From: Rickettsiales bacterium UBA1997
Lineage (GTDB): Bacteria; Pseudomonadota; Alphaproteobacteria; Rickettsiales; UBA1997
NCBI GenBank assembly: GCA_002335845.1
Contig: DDCV01000089.1
Coordinates: 1-8,513, forward strand
Reading direction: 5' to 3'
DNA length: 8,513 bases
Shown: piece after piece, positions 1 to 6,287 of the stretch
Layout: the number at the start of each line of letters is the position of its first letter
Numbering within the stretch: the first letter of the stretch is position 1
Translations under genes and position numbers: made by a program
Notes under the pieces: model-generated
Told to the model about the DNA's origin: nothing
Database searches by the model: none
Seen by the model: only the letters and a program-made list of their open reading frames with translations

Positions 1-393
1 GGGTATTTCAGGGTGGACTAGATAGATTAGAGCTTGTGCCGCTACTTGCGTTAACTCTTTTGTTTTTTCCTCCCCATTATCTGGCTTATAACCCGTAGAT
101 AGATTACTCGCATCTAGCACGCTATGGCTTTCTTTTTCCTTCTTATTACTAGTCATCTTTTCTAATAACTCTATTATTTCATCAAATCTCTCTAATATCC
201 TCTTATTTAGCTCTGCCAACCCATTACCTGACTCACGATCTGTAGATAGAATGACATGATTTTCTTGCTTGCCTTGAGCCATCCTTTTTATTGATCCTGA
301 TATATTCTCAATTAACTTATCATTATCCTTGCGTAACTTAATAATATTTTCAAGATCAGCTCTTGGACTACTCTCCTGACTTGCTTTGATCAT
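1..393 (-). CDS. Partial hypothetical protein, charged and probably coiled-coil (N-terminal 131 residues)
   Basis: Reading the minus strand from ATG at 393-391 gives 131 codons without a stop up to the window edge, so the 3' end lies outside the window. The protein begins MIKASQESSPRADLENI. It is rich in Glu, Lys, Asn and Ser, has no signal peptide or membrane segment, and shows heptad-like stretches around residues 12-40 and 60-85 (for example LAELNKRILERFDEIIELL) that suggest coiled coil. An in-frame stop lies six codons upstream (409-411), so ATG is the best start; a TTG at 402-400 is the only alternative. No Shine-Dalgarno is visible, but a strong promoter sits 30-60 bp upstream. It is divergent from the lipoprotein operon. 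I do not recognise the family. A long open frame with a matching promoter supports a real gene; whether it is intact cannot be seen. Confidence 0.6.
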   Translation of the reverse strand, partial: MIKASQESSPRADLENIIKLRKDNDKLIENISGSIKRMAQGKQENHVILSTDRESGNGLAELNKRILERFDEIIELLEKMTSNKKEKESHSVLDASNLSTGYKPDNGEEKTKELTQVAAQALIYLVHPEIP

Positions 394-422
394 AATAAGC
401 AAATTAAATTAATAACTGTACC

Positions 423-452
423 ATAATATAGCAAATCTAAGAAATATGTCAA
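423..452 (-). promoter_or_regulatory. Sigma70-type promoter for the leftward hypothetical gene
   Basis: On the minus strand a consensus -35 box TTGACA (452-447) is followed 16 nt later by TATATT (430-425), or 18 nt later by TATTAT (428-423). Either is a good -10 box. Transcription would start near 415, giving a short leader of about 20 nt before the ATG at 393. This is the best-matching promoter in the window, and its placement supports the leftward reading frame being a true gene. Confidence 0.6.
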
Positions 453-680
453 ACTTTTTATTTTTTATAAATTATATTTTTATTGCAGAGTTAAAGTTAA
501 GACCGAAATATCTTTCGCCTCTCTTACAATATATTATGATTTTTTTGTAAATCCCCTCTTTCACAAAGTAGATTTTTATCTGTTATTTTTGCAGAAAAAA
601 TTTTGTCTTAGGTAAGAGCTGTAGTTAATTATTGTAATTAAAATAATTTCTATTTATTTACATATATTAGATATATTTAA

Positions 681-704
681 TTTTTGGTTTTGGCCAAAAA
701 AATT
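681..704. promoter_or_regulatory. Palindrome upstream of the lipoprotein operon, possible operator or leader hairpin
   Basis: TTTTGGCCAAAA (688-699) is a perfect 12-bp palindrome ending 27 bp before the first lipoprotein start codon. Overlapping it, TTTTTGG (681-687) and CCAAAAA (694-700) can form a 7-bp stem around a 6-nt loop. Its position between the likely promoter zone and the start codon fits an operator or a leader hairpin. Palindromes arise easily in AT-rich spacers, so function is unproven. It is not a terminator, since no U-tract follows. Confidence 0.25.
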
Positions 705-726
705 ATTAACATAATTCACAAAAAGC

Positions 727-1311
727 ATGAAAATTATACTAAATATAATCACCATTATAAGCATCTTATTTTTATCTTTTTCTTGCGCCAAAAAAAACGA
801 GACACCTAAAGTTCAAGACCTATCCGGCGATTTATCCAACCTGCCTTCATGGGTTTTAAGCCCCGAATCTGATCAAGGAGTGACAGCAGTTGGAATTGCT
901 GCCCCATCTCGCGGCGGCATTCAATTTCAAATTCCTAAGGCGGAACTTGATGGCAAAGCTAATATAGCGTCAATAATTCAATCTAAGGTGAGCAGGATAA
1001 CAAAAAACTCTCTTAGATCTGCAGGGGTAAATGATAATGAAGATGTTGAAGATTTCTTTGCTCAGGCAACTAAAGAAGTGGTAAAAGATTTACCATTATC
1101 TGGAATTAAAAGAATAAATACTTACCGCTCTAAAGATGGTACTCTATATGTACAAATGCTTCTTACTAACAAGGATTATACATCTTTTATTGAAAATGGC
1201 CAAAATACATTTGAAGCTATGTTGCAAAAATCAAATATCGGACAAGGTAATATAAACAAAACTGAAGCTGCTACAAAAGCTTTATTTGACGAGCTTGAGA
1301 ACGAAAAATAA
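727..1311 (+). CDS. LPP20-like outer-membrane lipoprotein
   Basis: The 194-residue product is probably an outer-membrane lipoprotein. A short basic start and hydrophobic stretch (residues 2-19) lead to LSFSC, with Cys20 as the likely lipidation site. The lipobox is degenerate, with Ser at -3 and -1. Lys at +2 means no inner-membrane retention signal. The mature part opens with a low-complexity linker, then LPSWVLSPESDQGVTAVGIA (residues 39-58), which resembles the Pro-Ser-Trp entry and (Y/T)xxGIA strand of LPP20-type lipoproteins. It continues with an Ala-rich helix (A66 onward) and ends with an acidic/basic helical tail. LPP20-fold proteins include Helicobacter Lpp20 and flagellar FlgP. It is the first gene of the rightward run, 9 bp before the mini-lipoprotein, and no Shine-Dalgarno precedes its ATG. 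Lipoprotein status is fairly secure; the LPP20 assignment is from motif resemblance only. Confidence 0.75.
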   Translation: MKIILNIITIISILFLSFSCAKKNETPKVQDLSGDLSNLPSWVLSPESDQGVTAVGIAAPSRGGIQFQIPKAELDGKANIASIIQSKVSRITKNSLRSAGVNDNEDVEDFFAQATKEVVKDLPLSGIKRINTYRSKDGTLYVQMLLTNKDYTSFIENGQNTFEAMLQKSNIGQGNINKTEAATKALFDELENEK

Positions 1312-1320
1312 ATCAATCCA

Positions 1321-1479
1321 ATGCAAAAAGTAACATCTATATTGATATTGCTACTACTATCTTCATGCCTATCTTCTCTTAATGAAGAGCGCATCAAGAC
1401 AATTGAGGCAAGTGCCGCATCTAATAGAATTAATTCTGTAGATCAAAATAGCAGATCGGCATTTGATGAGATTGAATAA
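1321..1479 (+). CDS. 52-residue mini-lipoprotein
   Basis: ATG at 1321 opens a 52-codon frame ending with TAA at 1477-1479. The product starts MQKVTSILILLLLSSCLSSL: a basic residue, an uninterrupted hydrophobic core and a proper lipobox L-S-S-C with Cys16 as lipidation site. Leu at +2 predicts outer-membrane sorting. The mature peptide is only about 37 residues, polar and helix-prone (NEERIKTIEASAASNRI), with no recognisable domain. It lies 9 bp after the first lipoprotein gene, and its last 14 bp overlap the start of the next one, which suggests translational coupling. It is small enough for automated annotation to miss. The clean signal sequence placed exactly between two other lipoproteins argues for a real gene. 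A degraded remnant of a larger lipoprotein is possible but less likely. Confidence 0.7.
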   Translation: MQKVTSILILLLLSSCLSSLNEERIKTIEASAASNRINSVDQNSRSAFDEIE

Positions 1480-2461
1480 ATTTATAAAAATCACTACTGT
1501 AACATTATTTATTACACTAGCAACGACTTTTGCATCCTGCACCTCAATAAATAATAATTTTACTCAACCGCCCTCTTGGTATATAAACCCACAACAAAAT
1601 AACTCCCAATTCCTTTACGGCATAGCACAGGGCTATACTATGCAAGAAGCGAAAGTTGGGGCTCTATTTGAAGCGAGCTCAAGGCTTTCTAGCTCAGTTT
1701 CAGCAACTACAACACTTATAAGGGAGGAAAATAACTTTAGCACCAATGAGGAGTTTCGACAAAATATAAAACAAAACACATCTGAAATAAAATTCAGCAA
1801 TTATAAGGTAATTAATAGTCAGGTCAATAATTCTATATTTTTTGTTGAGATCGCCATAGATAGAGCCGAATTCATTAAGTTTTATAAAGCAGAAATTAAT
1901 GATTTATATCAAAAAATTACAAAGCTTGATAAGCAATCAATGGCACAAAATATAATCTTGCGCTATAACGCTTTAAACAAAATATCAGACTTTGCCAATC
2001 AAATTGATTTTTATAATTCAATCATAAAAAGCCTTGGTAGCTCAACTCTATCGCAAGAAAAACTGCGTAATATAGTTAATTTACAAGATCAAAGTAATGG
2101 TATATTAGATAAAATTGAGTTTTATATCGATAGCAACACCCCGCAAGATATCAGGCAAAGCCTAGCTTTAGCCCTAAATCATAAGAAAATAAAAATTATC
2201 AAGCAAAAACCTTTTAATAAGAATCAAATTCTTATTAAAGCAAAAATATCTGAAGATAAAAAAAAGGTTTATGGTTACTTAATGAATAATATCACTATCT
2301 CTCTTGAAAGTTGGTCACAAAATAAGCTATTAAGTAGCAATAAAATTAATGTGACCGGTAGCTCTCCATCTAGCTATTCTCTGGCAAGAAAATCAGCTAT
2401 AGTTGAGTTTGAAAAGAAGATTAAACAAAATGGTATATTTATATCCCTGGGAATTAACTAA
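1466..2461 (+). CDS. LPP20-family outer-membrane lipoprotein
   Basis: From ATG at 1466 the product has 331 residues. A TTG directly before it at 1463 could also start but is less favoured. A signal peptide (residues 1-24) ends in TTFASC with Cys25 as probable lipid attachment; -3 is Phe, so the lipobox is weak, and Thr at +2 predicts outer-membrane sorting. After an Asn-rich linker, PPSWYINPQQNNSQFLYGIA followed by an Ala/Ser-rich helix with EAKVGALFEASSRLSSSVS matches the LPP20 pattern well. The middle (about residues 145-195) is helical, followed by further alpha/beta sequence of unassigned fold. The gene starts inside the mini-lipoprotein gene and ends 21 bp before the CsgG-like gene. The family is associated with outer-membrane and flagellar structures (Lpp20, FlgP, FlgT N-terminal region); the exact role here is unknown. 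Confidence 0.8.
   Translation: MRLNKFIKITTVTLFITLATTFASCTSINNNFTQPPSWYINPQQNNSQFLYGIAQGYTMQEAKVGALFEASSRLSSSVSATTTLIREENNFSTNEEFRQNIKQNTSEIKFSNYKVINSQVNNSIFFVEIAIDRAEFIKFYKAEINDLYQKITKLDKQSMAQNIILRYNALNKISDFANQIDFYNSIIKSLGSSTLSQEKLRNIVNLQDQSNGILDKIEFYIDSNTPQDIRQSLALALNHKKIKIIKQKPFNKNQILIKAKISEDKKKVYGYLMNNITISLESWSQNKLLSSNKINVTGSSPSSYSLARKSAIVEFEKKIKQNGIFISLGIN
2212..2240. repeat. Perfect inverted repeat (12-bp stem, 3-nt loop) inside a lipoprotein gene
   Basis: TTTAATAAGAAT (2213-2224) is followed by a CAA loop (2225-2227) and its exact reverse complement ATTCTTATTAAA (2228-2239). A T-G wobble (2212/2240) extends the stem to 13 pairs. It is in frame within the 1466-2461 gene, encoding residues around FNKNQILIKAK, and no T-run follows, so it is not a classical terminator. 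In mRNA it would be a stable local hairpin that could affect decay or translation between the upstream and downstream parts of the operon. It may also be chance or a small inserted palindrome. Confidence 0.5.
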
Positions 2462-2482
2462 AATTTATCCACCTAACCAACC

Positions 2483-3613
2483 ATGTTAAGAGGCAGTAAT
2501 ATTATTAAAATATCGTGTGTATTAACGATACTTCTTATAGCTAGCTCTTGCGCTACCAAGATAAGAAATTTTGAAAATTATCAAAAACATTTACTGCCAA
2601 AAAGCCAATTTCTTCCAACTAAAGATGAAATGCAGCAGAACCTTCCTAAGGTTTTAGTGTATAAACTTGACGAAAATAATATTGAGGTAGCTAAGCAATC
2701 AAATCTTGGATTATCAATTTCTAAGAATATTGAAAATATCTTAGCTAACAATAATTTGGCAGCAATAATAGATAGATCTGCCGGACTAAAGTTAAAAGAA
2801 GAAATAACACTAGCACAACTTAACAATAACAACTCATATAAAGGACCAAAAATAACTGATTATACTATTATTGGCACTATTTCAAATGCTAGTTTTAGCT
2901 CTAGCTATAAAAATCAAAAAAGTAAGTATGATAAAAATAGCGGTACTTATAAAAATACTCCAGCACAGTTTACCTACAATGCTATAGTGTCGGGTAACAT
3001 TAAAATATTATCAGTTCCATCACTTGATGTTATAAAAATAATTCACTTTACAGGTGAAGCAATTGACACTAAAGATGTTCAGCATAGTGGGGGATTAAAA
3101 ATAGGAGGTATATCAATTGGTGGCAGCGAGTCCAAGGCAAAAGAGCAAGATGACGGCTTAATGCGCTTAGCTGGCGAAAAAGCTTTGTCTAACATTTCAG
3201 AAAAATTGCAAAATATTTTTGCCAAAAAAGGTTATATACTCGAAAAAAGAATCTATAAAAACAAAGCTATATTCAAGGTTAATTTAGGCAAGGATGATGG
3301 TATAAGAGAAGGAGATGAATTTAATATAATAGCCAAATATCAGATACAAAACCCCATAACAGGAGAAGATGAGATTGAAAATAAAATCATAGCAACGGGG
3401 AAAATTAGCAATCAAATAAATCTTACTAATTCTTGGATAATCATAGACAACAAGAAAAATATAAACAAGATAAGACTTGGTGACCAGCTGCAAATTTTTT
3501 ACAAACAAAGCTTTAGCAAAAAACATGCTAAGACATTTAAAACTATTGGCAAAGCTATTCAGGTTTCTGCAGATATAGCTGAGATTTATCTCGAAAACAG
3601 TTCAGCAAAATAA
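2483..3613 (+). CDS. CsgG-like lipoprotein with a FlgT-C-like C-terminal domain
   Basis: The 376-residue product has a signal peptide (residues 1-22) ending IASSC; Cys23 is the lipid site and Ala at +2 predicts the outer membrane. Residues about 55-200 follow the CsgG/LpoB-type alpha/beta pattern: PKVLVYKL first strand, SISKNIENILANNNLAAIID helix-strand, then TDYTIIGTISNASF and a long strand region ending in an amphipathic stretch. A Gly/Ser-rich segment follows (about 201-216, HSGGLKIGGISIGGSE), in the place where CsgG carries its pore-forming strands. Residues about 258-337 (FKVNLGKDDGIREGDEFNII, then IATGKIS and KIRLGDQLQI) resemble the beta-rich C-terminal domain of FlgT. CsgG exports curli subunits, FlgT builds the Vibrio flagellar H-ring, and LpoB activates penicillin-binding proteins. 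No curlin or flagellar gene is present in the window. Fold class is moderately sure; function is not. Confidence 0.65.
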   Translation: MLRGSNIIKISCVLTILLIASSCATKIRNFENYQKHLLPKSQFLPTKDEMQQNLPKVLVYKLDENNIEVAKQSNLGLSISKNIENILANNNLAAIIDRSAGLKLKEEITLAQLNNNNSYKGPKITDYTIIGTISNASFSSSYKNQKSKYDKNSGTYKNTPAQFTYNAIVSGNIKILSVPSLDVIKIIHFTGEAIDTKDVQHSGGLKIGGISIGGSESKAKEQDDGLMRLAGEKALSNISEKLQNIFAKKGYILEKRIYKNKAIFKVNLGKDDGIREGDEFNIIAKYQIQNPITGEDEIENKIIATGKISNQINLTNSWIIIDNKKNINKIRLGDQLQIFYKQSFSKKHAKTFKTIGKAIQVSADIAEIYLENSSAK

Positions 3614-3624
3614 GTTAATTTAAC

Positions 3625-4491
3625 GTGAAACATATATCTAGTATTAAAGAAATAGACCATTATCAATATTTTATTTTTGACATTTGGGGAGTTGTTCACG
3701 ATGGCGAATCAGTTTATGATGGGGTTATTGATGCGATCAAATATCTGCGCTCTCAAGATAAAAAAATCTGTTTCGTATCAAACGCTCCGAGAAGAAAATT
3801 TATTGTCGCTAATCTTTTGCATAAGCTTGGCATTACAAGTGATTTATATGATTTTATTATAACATCCGGAGAGGTTGCCTTTTTGCAATTGCAGCAAAAT
3901 CAAGAAGATAATTTTATAAATCAAAGCAATAAATACTATTATATAGGCCCCGAAAAAGACATTGATTTACTGCAGGAGTTAGATTATACAATAGTAGATA
4001 GCGCTAAAGAAGCTAGCTTTATTATCACAACCGGATTTGATCACGATAGATCAAATATAAATGAAAAAATACCTCAAATAAAAGAGTGCTTAGAATATAA
4101 CTTACCCATGATTTGCGTAAACCCAGACCTAATAGTTGTAAAAAAGGATGGTCGCAAAATGAATTGCGCTGGTATTATTGGGAAACAATATGAGGAGCTT
4201 GGTGGAAAAGTAGAATATTGTGGAAAACCTTACGAATCAATATATAAAATGACTTGCAATTTGTTTAATATTAAACAAAAAGATAGGGTTATCGCTATTG
4301 GTGATGGTATTGAGACCGACATTTTAGGAGCCTCAAACAGTAAAATAGATAGTTTACTTGTTACGGGAGGCATTTTATCTAATGTCATGAATATTAAATA
4401 TTGGCAAGATTGCAACCGCGATCAACTAGAAGCTATATGCAATGAAAATAAAATTTTTCCTAACTTTATAATTTCAAATTTAAAACTATGA
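3625..4491 (+). CDS. HAD superfamily class IIA hydrolase (TIGR01459-type phosphatase)
   Basis: A cytoplasmic Mg-dependent phosphatase of the NagD/AraL-like HAD-IIA group; the substrate is unknown. All four HAD motifs are visible. Motif I is FDIWGVVHDG with nucleophile Asp19; Trp21 stands where most HADs have the second Asp, as is usual in this subfamily. Motif II is CFVSNAPRR (Ser52). Motif III is Lys201 in CGKPYESIYK. Motif IV is IGDGIETD (Asp227, Asp232). The C2-type cap lies between motifs II and III. The length of 288 residues is normal for the family. The start is GTG at 3625: motif I begins only 19 codons later and there is no ATG in between, so no shorter start is plausible. It starts 11 bp after the CsgG-like gene, and its TGA overlaps the next ATG in an ATGA junction, indicating coupling to the prolyl isomerase. 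Confidence 0.9.
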   Translation: MKHISSIKEIDHYQYFIFDIWGVVHDGESVYDGVIDAIKYLRSQDKKICFVSNAPRRKFIVANLLHKLGITSDLYDFIITSGEVAFLQLQQNQEDNFINQSNKYYYIGPEKDIDLLQELDYTIVDSAKEASFIITTGFDHDRSNINEKIPQIKECLEYNLPMICVNPDLIVVKKDGRKMNCAGIIGKQYEELGGKVEYCGKPYESIYKMTCNLFNIKQKDRVIAIGDGIETDILGASNSKIDSLLVTGGILSNVMNIKYWQDCNRDQLEAICNENKIFPNFIISNLKL

Positions 4492-5465
4492 AAAAGAAAG
4501 CTACAAAAAAAAGAGATACAAAAAATATAACTAAGATATTTATTATTTCATCAATAGCTATAGCTGCTATATTTAGCGCAATATATTTTTCTGATATTTC
4601 AAAAAGTAAGGAAGTGGTAGCAAGAGTTAATGGGGACAATATATACAAATCAGAAGTAACAGCAAAGCTCGCAGAAATATTTCAAGGCAGCTCTCAAAGC
4701 AATCTAATACAAGCTCCTGAAATCAGTGAAATGCCATCAGAGATTATCAAAATAGTGGTTCGTGAAATATATGTTGATAAAAAACTGCTTATCAAAGCAA
4801 AAAAAGTTGGGATTCATAAACAAAGTGATATCAAAAATAAAATTGAGCAAGTAAAAAAAGCTATCATAAACCAGGGTTACATGGATTATATAGTTGCTAA
4901 TGAAGTTAATGACCAACTAATTAGTGAAACTTATGTCAATTTAAGCAACCAGATAAACGGCAAAAAGGAATATAATTTCTACCATATTATCTTGGATAAC
5001 GAAAAAAAAGCTGAAGAAGTATATCGCGCAATATCTAAATCACCAAAAAAGTTTGCTCAACAAGCTAAAAACAACTCCATTGACAAAAAATCTGCAGAAA
5101 ATGGTGGCAATATCGGCTTTATCATTGAAAACTCATTATCTCCAGAGATAGCAGAAATATTGGTAAAACTTGATAAAAACGAACTATCTCAGCCAATTAA
5201 AACTTCTTATGGTTGGCATATTATAAAATATAGCGACGTCAGAGATGCCAAACCATTACCGTTTGATTCAGTACGAAACAATATAAAAAATCAATTAATC
5301 CAAGATAAAATAAGTAACGTTAAAAAAGACTTATTTAATGATTCTGAAATTGAAATTTTAGTTAAATTAAAAGATGCAAAAAATAGTGCTGAGTCCAACA
5401 AGTCTGATACTAAAATCCTAGAAAAAGAAAAGGCGGTTGAAGATGAAAAAAAAGAACAGCTCTAG
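4488..5465 (+). CDS. Membrane-anchored parvulin-type peptidyl-prolyl cis-trans isomerase
   Basis: This enzyme should speed proline isomerisation in proteins folding outside the cytoplasm. A Lys-rich start (residues 2-16) and one hydrophobic segment (about 17-34), with no signal peptidase or lipobox site, predict an N-in membrane anchor with the body in the periplasm. Residues 43-150 form a SurA/PrsA-like helical chaperone region beginning VVARVNGDNIYKSEV. The parvulin domain spans about 160-253, with YNFYHIIL (His166), ENGGNIGF and SYGWHIIKY as its core motifs. A charged Lys/Glu tail (about 290-325) follows. The 325-residue length is close to the Rickettsia parvulin-like PPIases. The start shares ATGA with the HAD gene and the end overlaps rlmB by 23 bp. 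Its place after a lipoprotein cassette suggests, without proof, a role in folding envelope proteins. Confidence 0.92.
   Translation: MKKKATKKRDTKNITKIFIISSIAIAAIFSAIYFSDISKSKEVVARVNGDNIYKSEVTAKLAEIFQGSSQSNLIQAPEISEMPSEIIKIVVREIYVDKKLLIKAKKVGIHKQSDIKNKIEQVKKAIINQGYMDYIVANEVNDQLISETYVNLSNQINGKKEYNFYHIILDNEKKAEEVYRAISKSPKKFAQQAKNNSIDKKSAENGGNIGFIIENSLSPEIAEILVKLDKNELSQPIKTSYGWHIIKYSDVRDAKPLPFDSVRNNIKNQLIQDKISNVKKDLFNDSEIEILVKLKDAKNSAESNKSDTKILEKEKAVEDEKKEQL
5431..5436 (+). promoter_or_regulatory. Shine-Dalgarno sequence of rlmB, inside the preceding gene
   Basis: AGGCGG lies 6 nt before ATG at 5443. It decides the start of the methyltransferase in favour of this ATG over an in-frame TTG at 5437, which it would nearly abut. 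It is the only clear ribosome binding site seen in the operon, and it is embedded in the last codons of the prolyl isomerase gene. Confidence 0.6.
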
Positions 5466-6285
5466 GGCTTTCGTAGCTAAAAGACCAAAATCAGCACATA
5501 AAAAACCCAAAATATCTAAATTCAACAGTGAAGATAGTAGCAAAATACTACTTTTTGGTACTCACCCCTGCCTACAAGCTATCTTAAATAAAAGGCGCAA
5601 AATATACCAAATATTTACCACTAAAAATTCTCATGATGAGCTTTTGCTATTCTTAAAAAAGAACAACCTTATTCATTTACAAAATTTTATTAAAAAATCT
5701 GATAAATATCAGCTTGATAGAATGGTTGGAGAGGATCATAATCATCAAGATTTGGTAATATCAGCCACTAAATTACCTATCAAGAATCAGATTGATCTTC
5801 TTGAAATGCTTCATAATCAAGATCAAAAAAAGCAGATGCCGAATATTTTGATTCTTGATCAAATTACTGATCCACATAATATCGGTGCTATAATTAGAAG
5901 CGCTGCTGCTTTTAATTTTAATATTATTGTTTTTAGTCAACATAATTCTGTACAAGAAAATTCAGTGATAGCAAAGTCTGCCGCAGGGAATCTTGAATTC
6001 ATGCACCCTTATTTTGCTAGCAATATAAATGACCTGATTATAAAGCTTAAAAAATTAGATTACTGGAATATAGGCCTTAGTGGCGAGTCTAAAAATGACA
6101 TTTCGCAAATTACTAAATATCAAAATAAAGCTGTTATTTTGGGCTCTGAAGGTAAGGGTATAAGACATTTAGTCAAAAAAAATTGTGATATTTTACTTAA
6201 AATTGATATTTGCAACAATGTTGAGAGTTTAAATGTTGCCAATGCTGCAGCTATCGCCTTATTTGCAGCCTCAAAAGTTAGATAA
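5443..6285 (+). CDS. rlmB: 23S rRNA (guanosine-2'-O-)-methyltransferase RlmB (TrmH/SpoU family)
   Basis: RlmB transfers a methyl group from S-adenosylmethionine to the 2'-OH of a conserved guanosine (G2251 in E. coli numbering) in the 23S rRNA peptidyl-transferase region. From ATG at 5443 the product has 280 residues. A basic Lys/Arg-rich extension (1-26) precedes the substrate-binding domain, which opens with LLFGTHPCLQAIL and ends at HQDLVISA (101-108; HQGxxA in the family). The SPOUT catalytic domain shows motif 1 LDQITDPHNIGAIIRSA (Asn146, Arg152), motif 2 VILGSEGKGI (231-240) and motif 3 NNVESLNVANAAAIAL (258-273). All key residues are present, although the Gly usual just before motif 3 is replaced. 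Its start overlaps the isomerase gene by 23 bp, and nadK follows after 2 bp. The family is certain; the exact RlmB target is likely by similarity. Confidence 0.92.
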   Translation: MKKKNSSRAFVAKRPKSAHKKPKISKFNSEDSSKILLFGTHPCLQAILNKRRKIYQIFTTKNSHDELLLFLKKNNLIHLQNFIKKSDKYQLDRMVGEDHNHQDLVISATKLPIKNQIDLLEMLHNQDQKKQMPNILILDQITDPHNIGAIIRSAAAFNFNIIVFSQHNSVQENSVIAKSAAGNLEFMHPYFASNINDLIIKLKKLDYWNIGLSGESKNDISQITKYQNKAVILGSEGKGIRHLVKKNCDILLKIDICNNVESLNVANAAAIALFAASKVR

Positions 6286-6287
6286 TT

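Larger units (their letters stand above)
394..726. other. Intergenic region between divergent genes
   Basis: This 333-bp, very AT-rich spacer contains no convincing open frame, tRNA or other structured RNA on either strand. It holds the leftward promoter at 423-452, a small hairpin CGAAA-TATC-TTTCG at 504-517, and a TTTTGGCCAAAA palindrome at 688-699. The rightward promoter for the lipoprotein operon must lie here but is not clear. Weak candidates are TTGTAA (632-637) followed after 17 nt by TATTTA (655-660), and a TATATT box at 663-668 with no good -35. Pyrimidine-rich stretches around 511-560 have no assigned role. Confidence 0.6.

Noticed and set aside
394..726. CRISPR array, tRNA or small RNA in the long spacer
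   Set aside because: There are no direct repeats with regular spacing, no cloverleaf and no terminator-like hairpin; only AT-rich sequence with short palindromes.
1176..1397. 73-codon minus-strand frame opposite the first lipoprotein and mini-lipoprotein
   Set aside because: It is antisense to two genes with clear signal peptides, has no family features or promoter, and looks like chance.
2581..2832. Minus-strand frame of 83 codons
   Set aside because: It lies wholly inside the CsgG-like gene, antisense, with no recognisable motif.
3284..3526. Hydrophobic minus-strand frame of 80 codons
   Set aside because: Hydrophobicity comes from antisense reading of Lys/Asn/Ile-rich codons in the CsgG-like gene.
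3625..3711. Loss of a catalytic Asp in the HAD enzyme (Trp in place of the second motif I Asp)
   Set aside because: FDxWGV is normal for this HAD-IIA subfamily, so it is not a sign of inactivation.
5779..5859. 11-bp inverted repeat ATCAAGAATCA / TGATTCTTGAT about 59 bp apart, plus further GATC-AAGA repeats
   Set aside because: It lies inside rlmB where Asp-Gln-Ile-Leu codons recur; spacing is wide and protein motifs explain the sequence.
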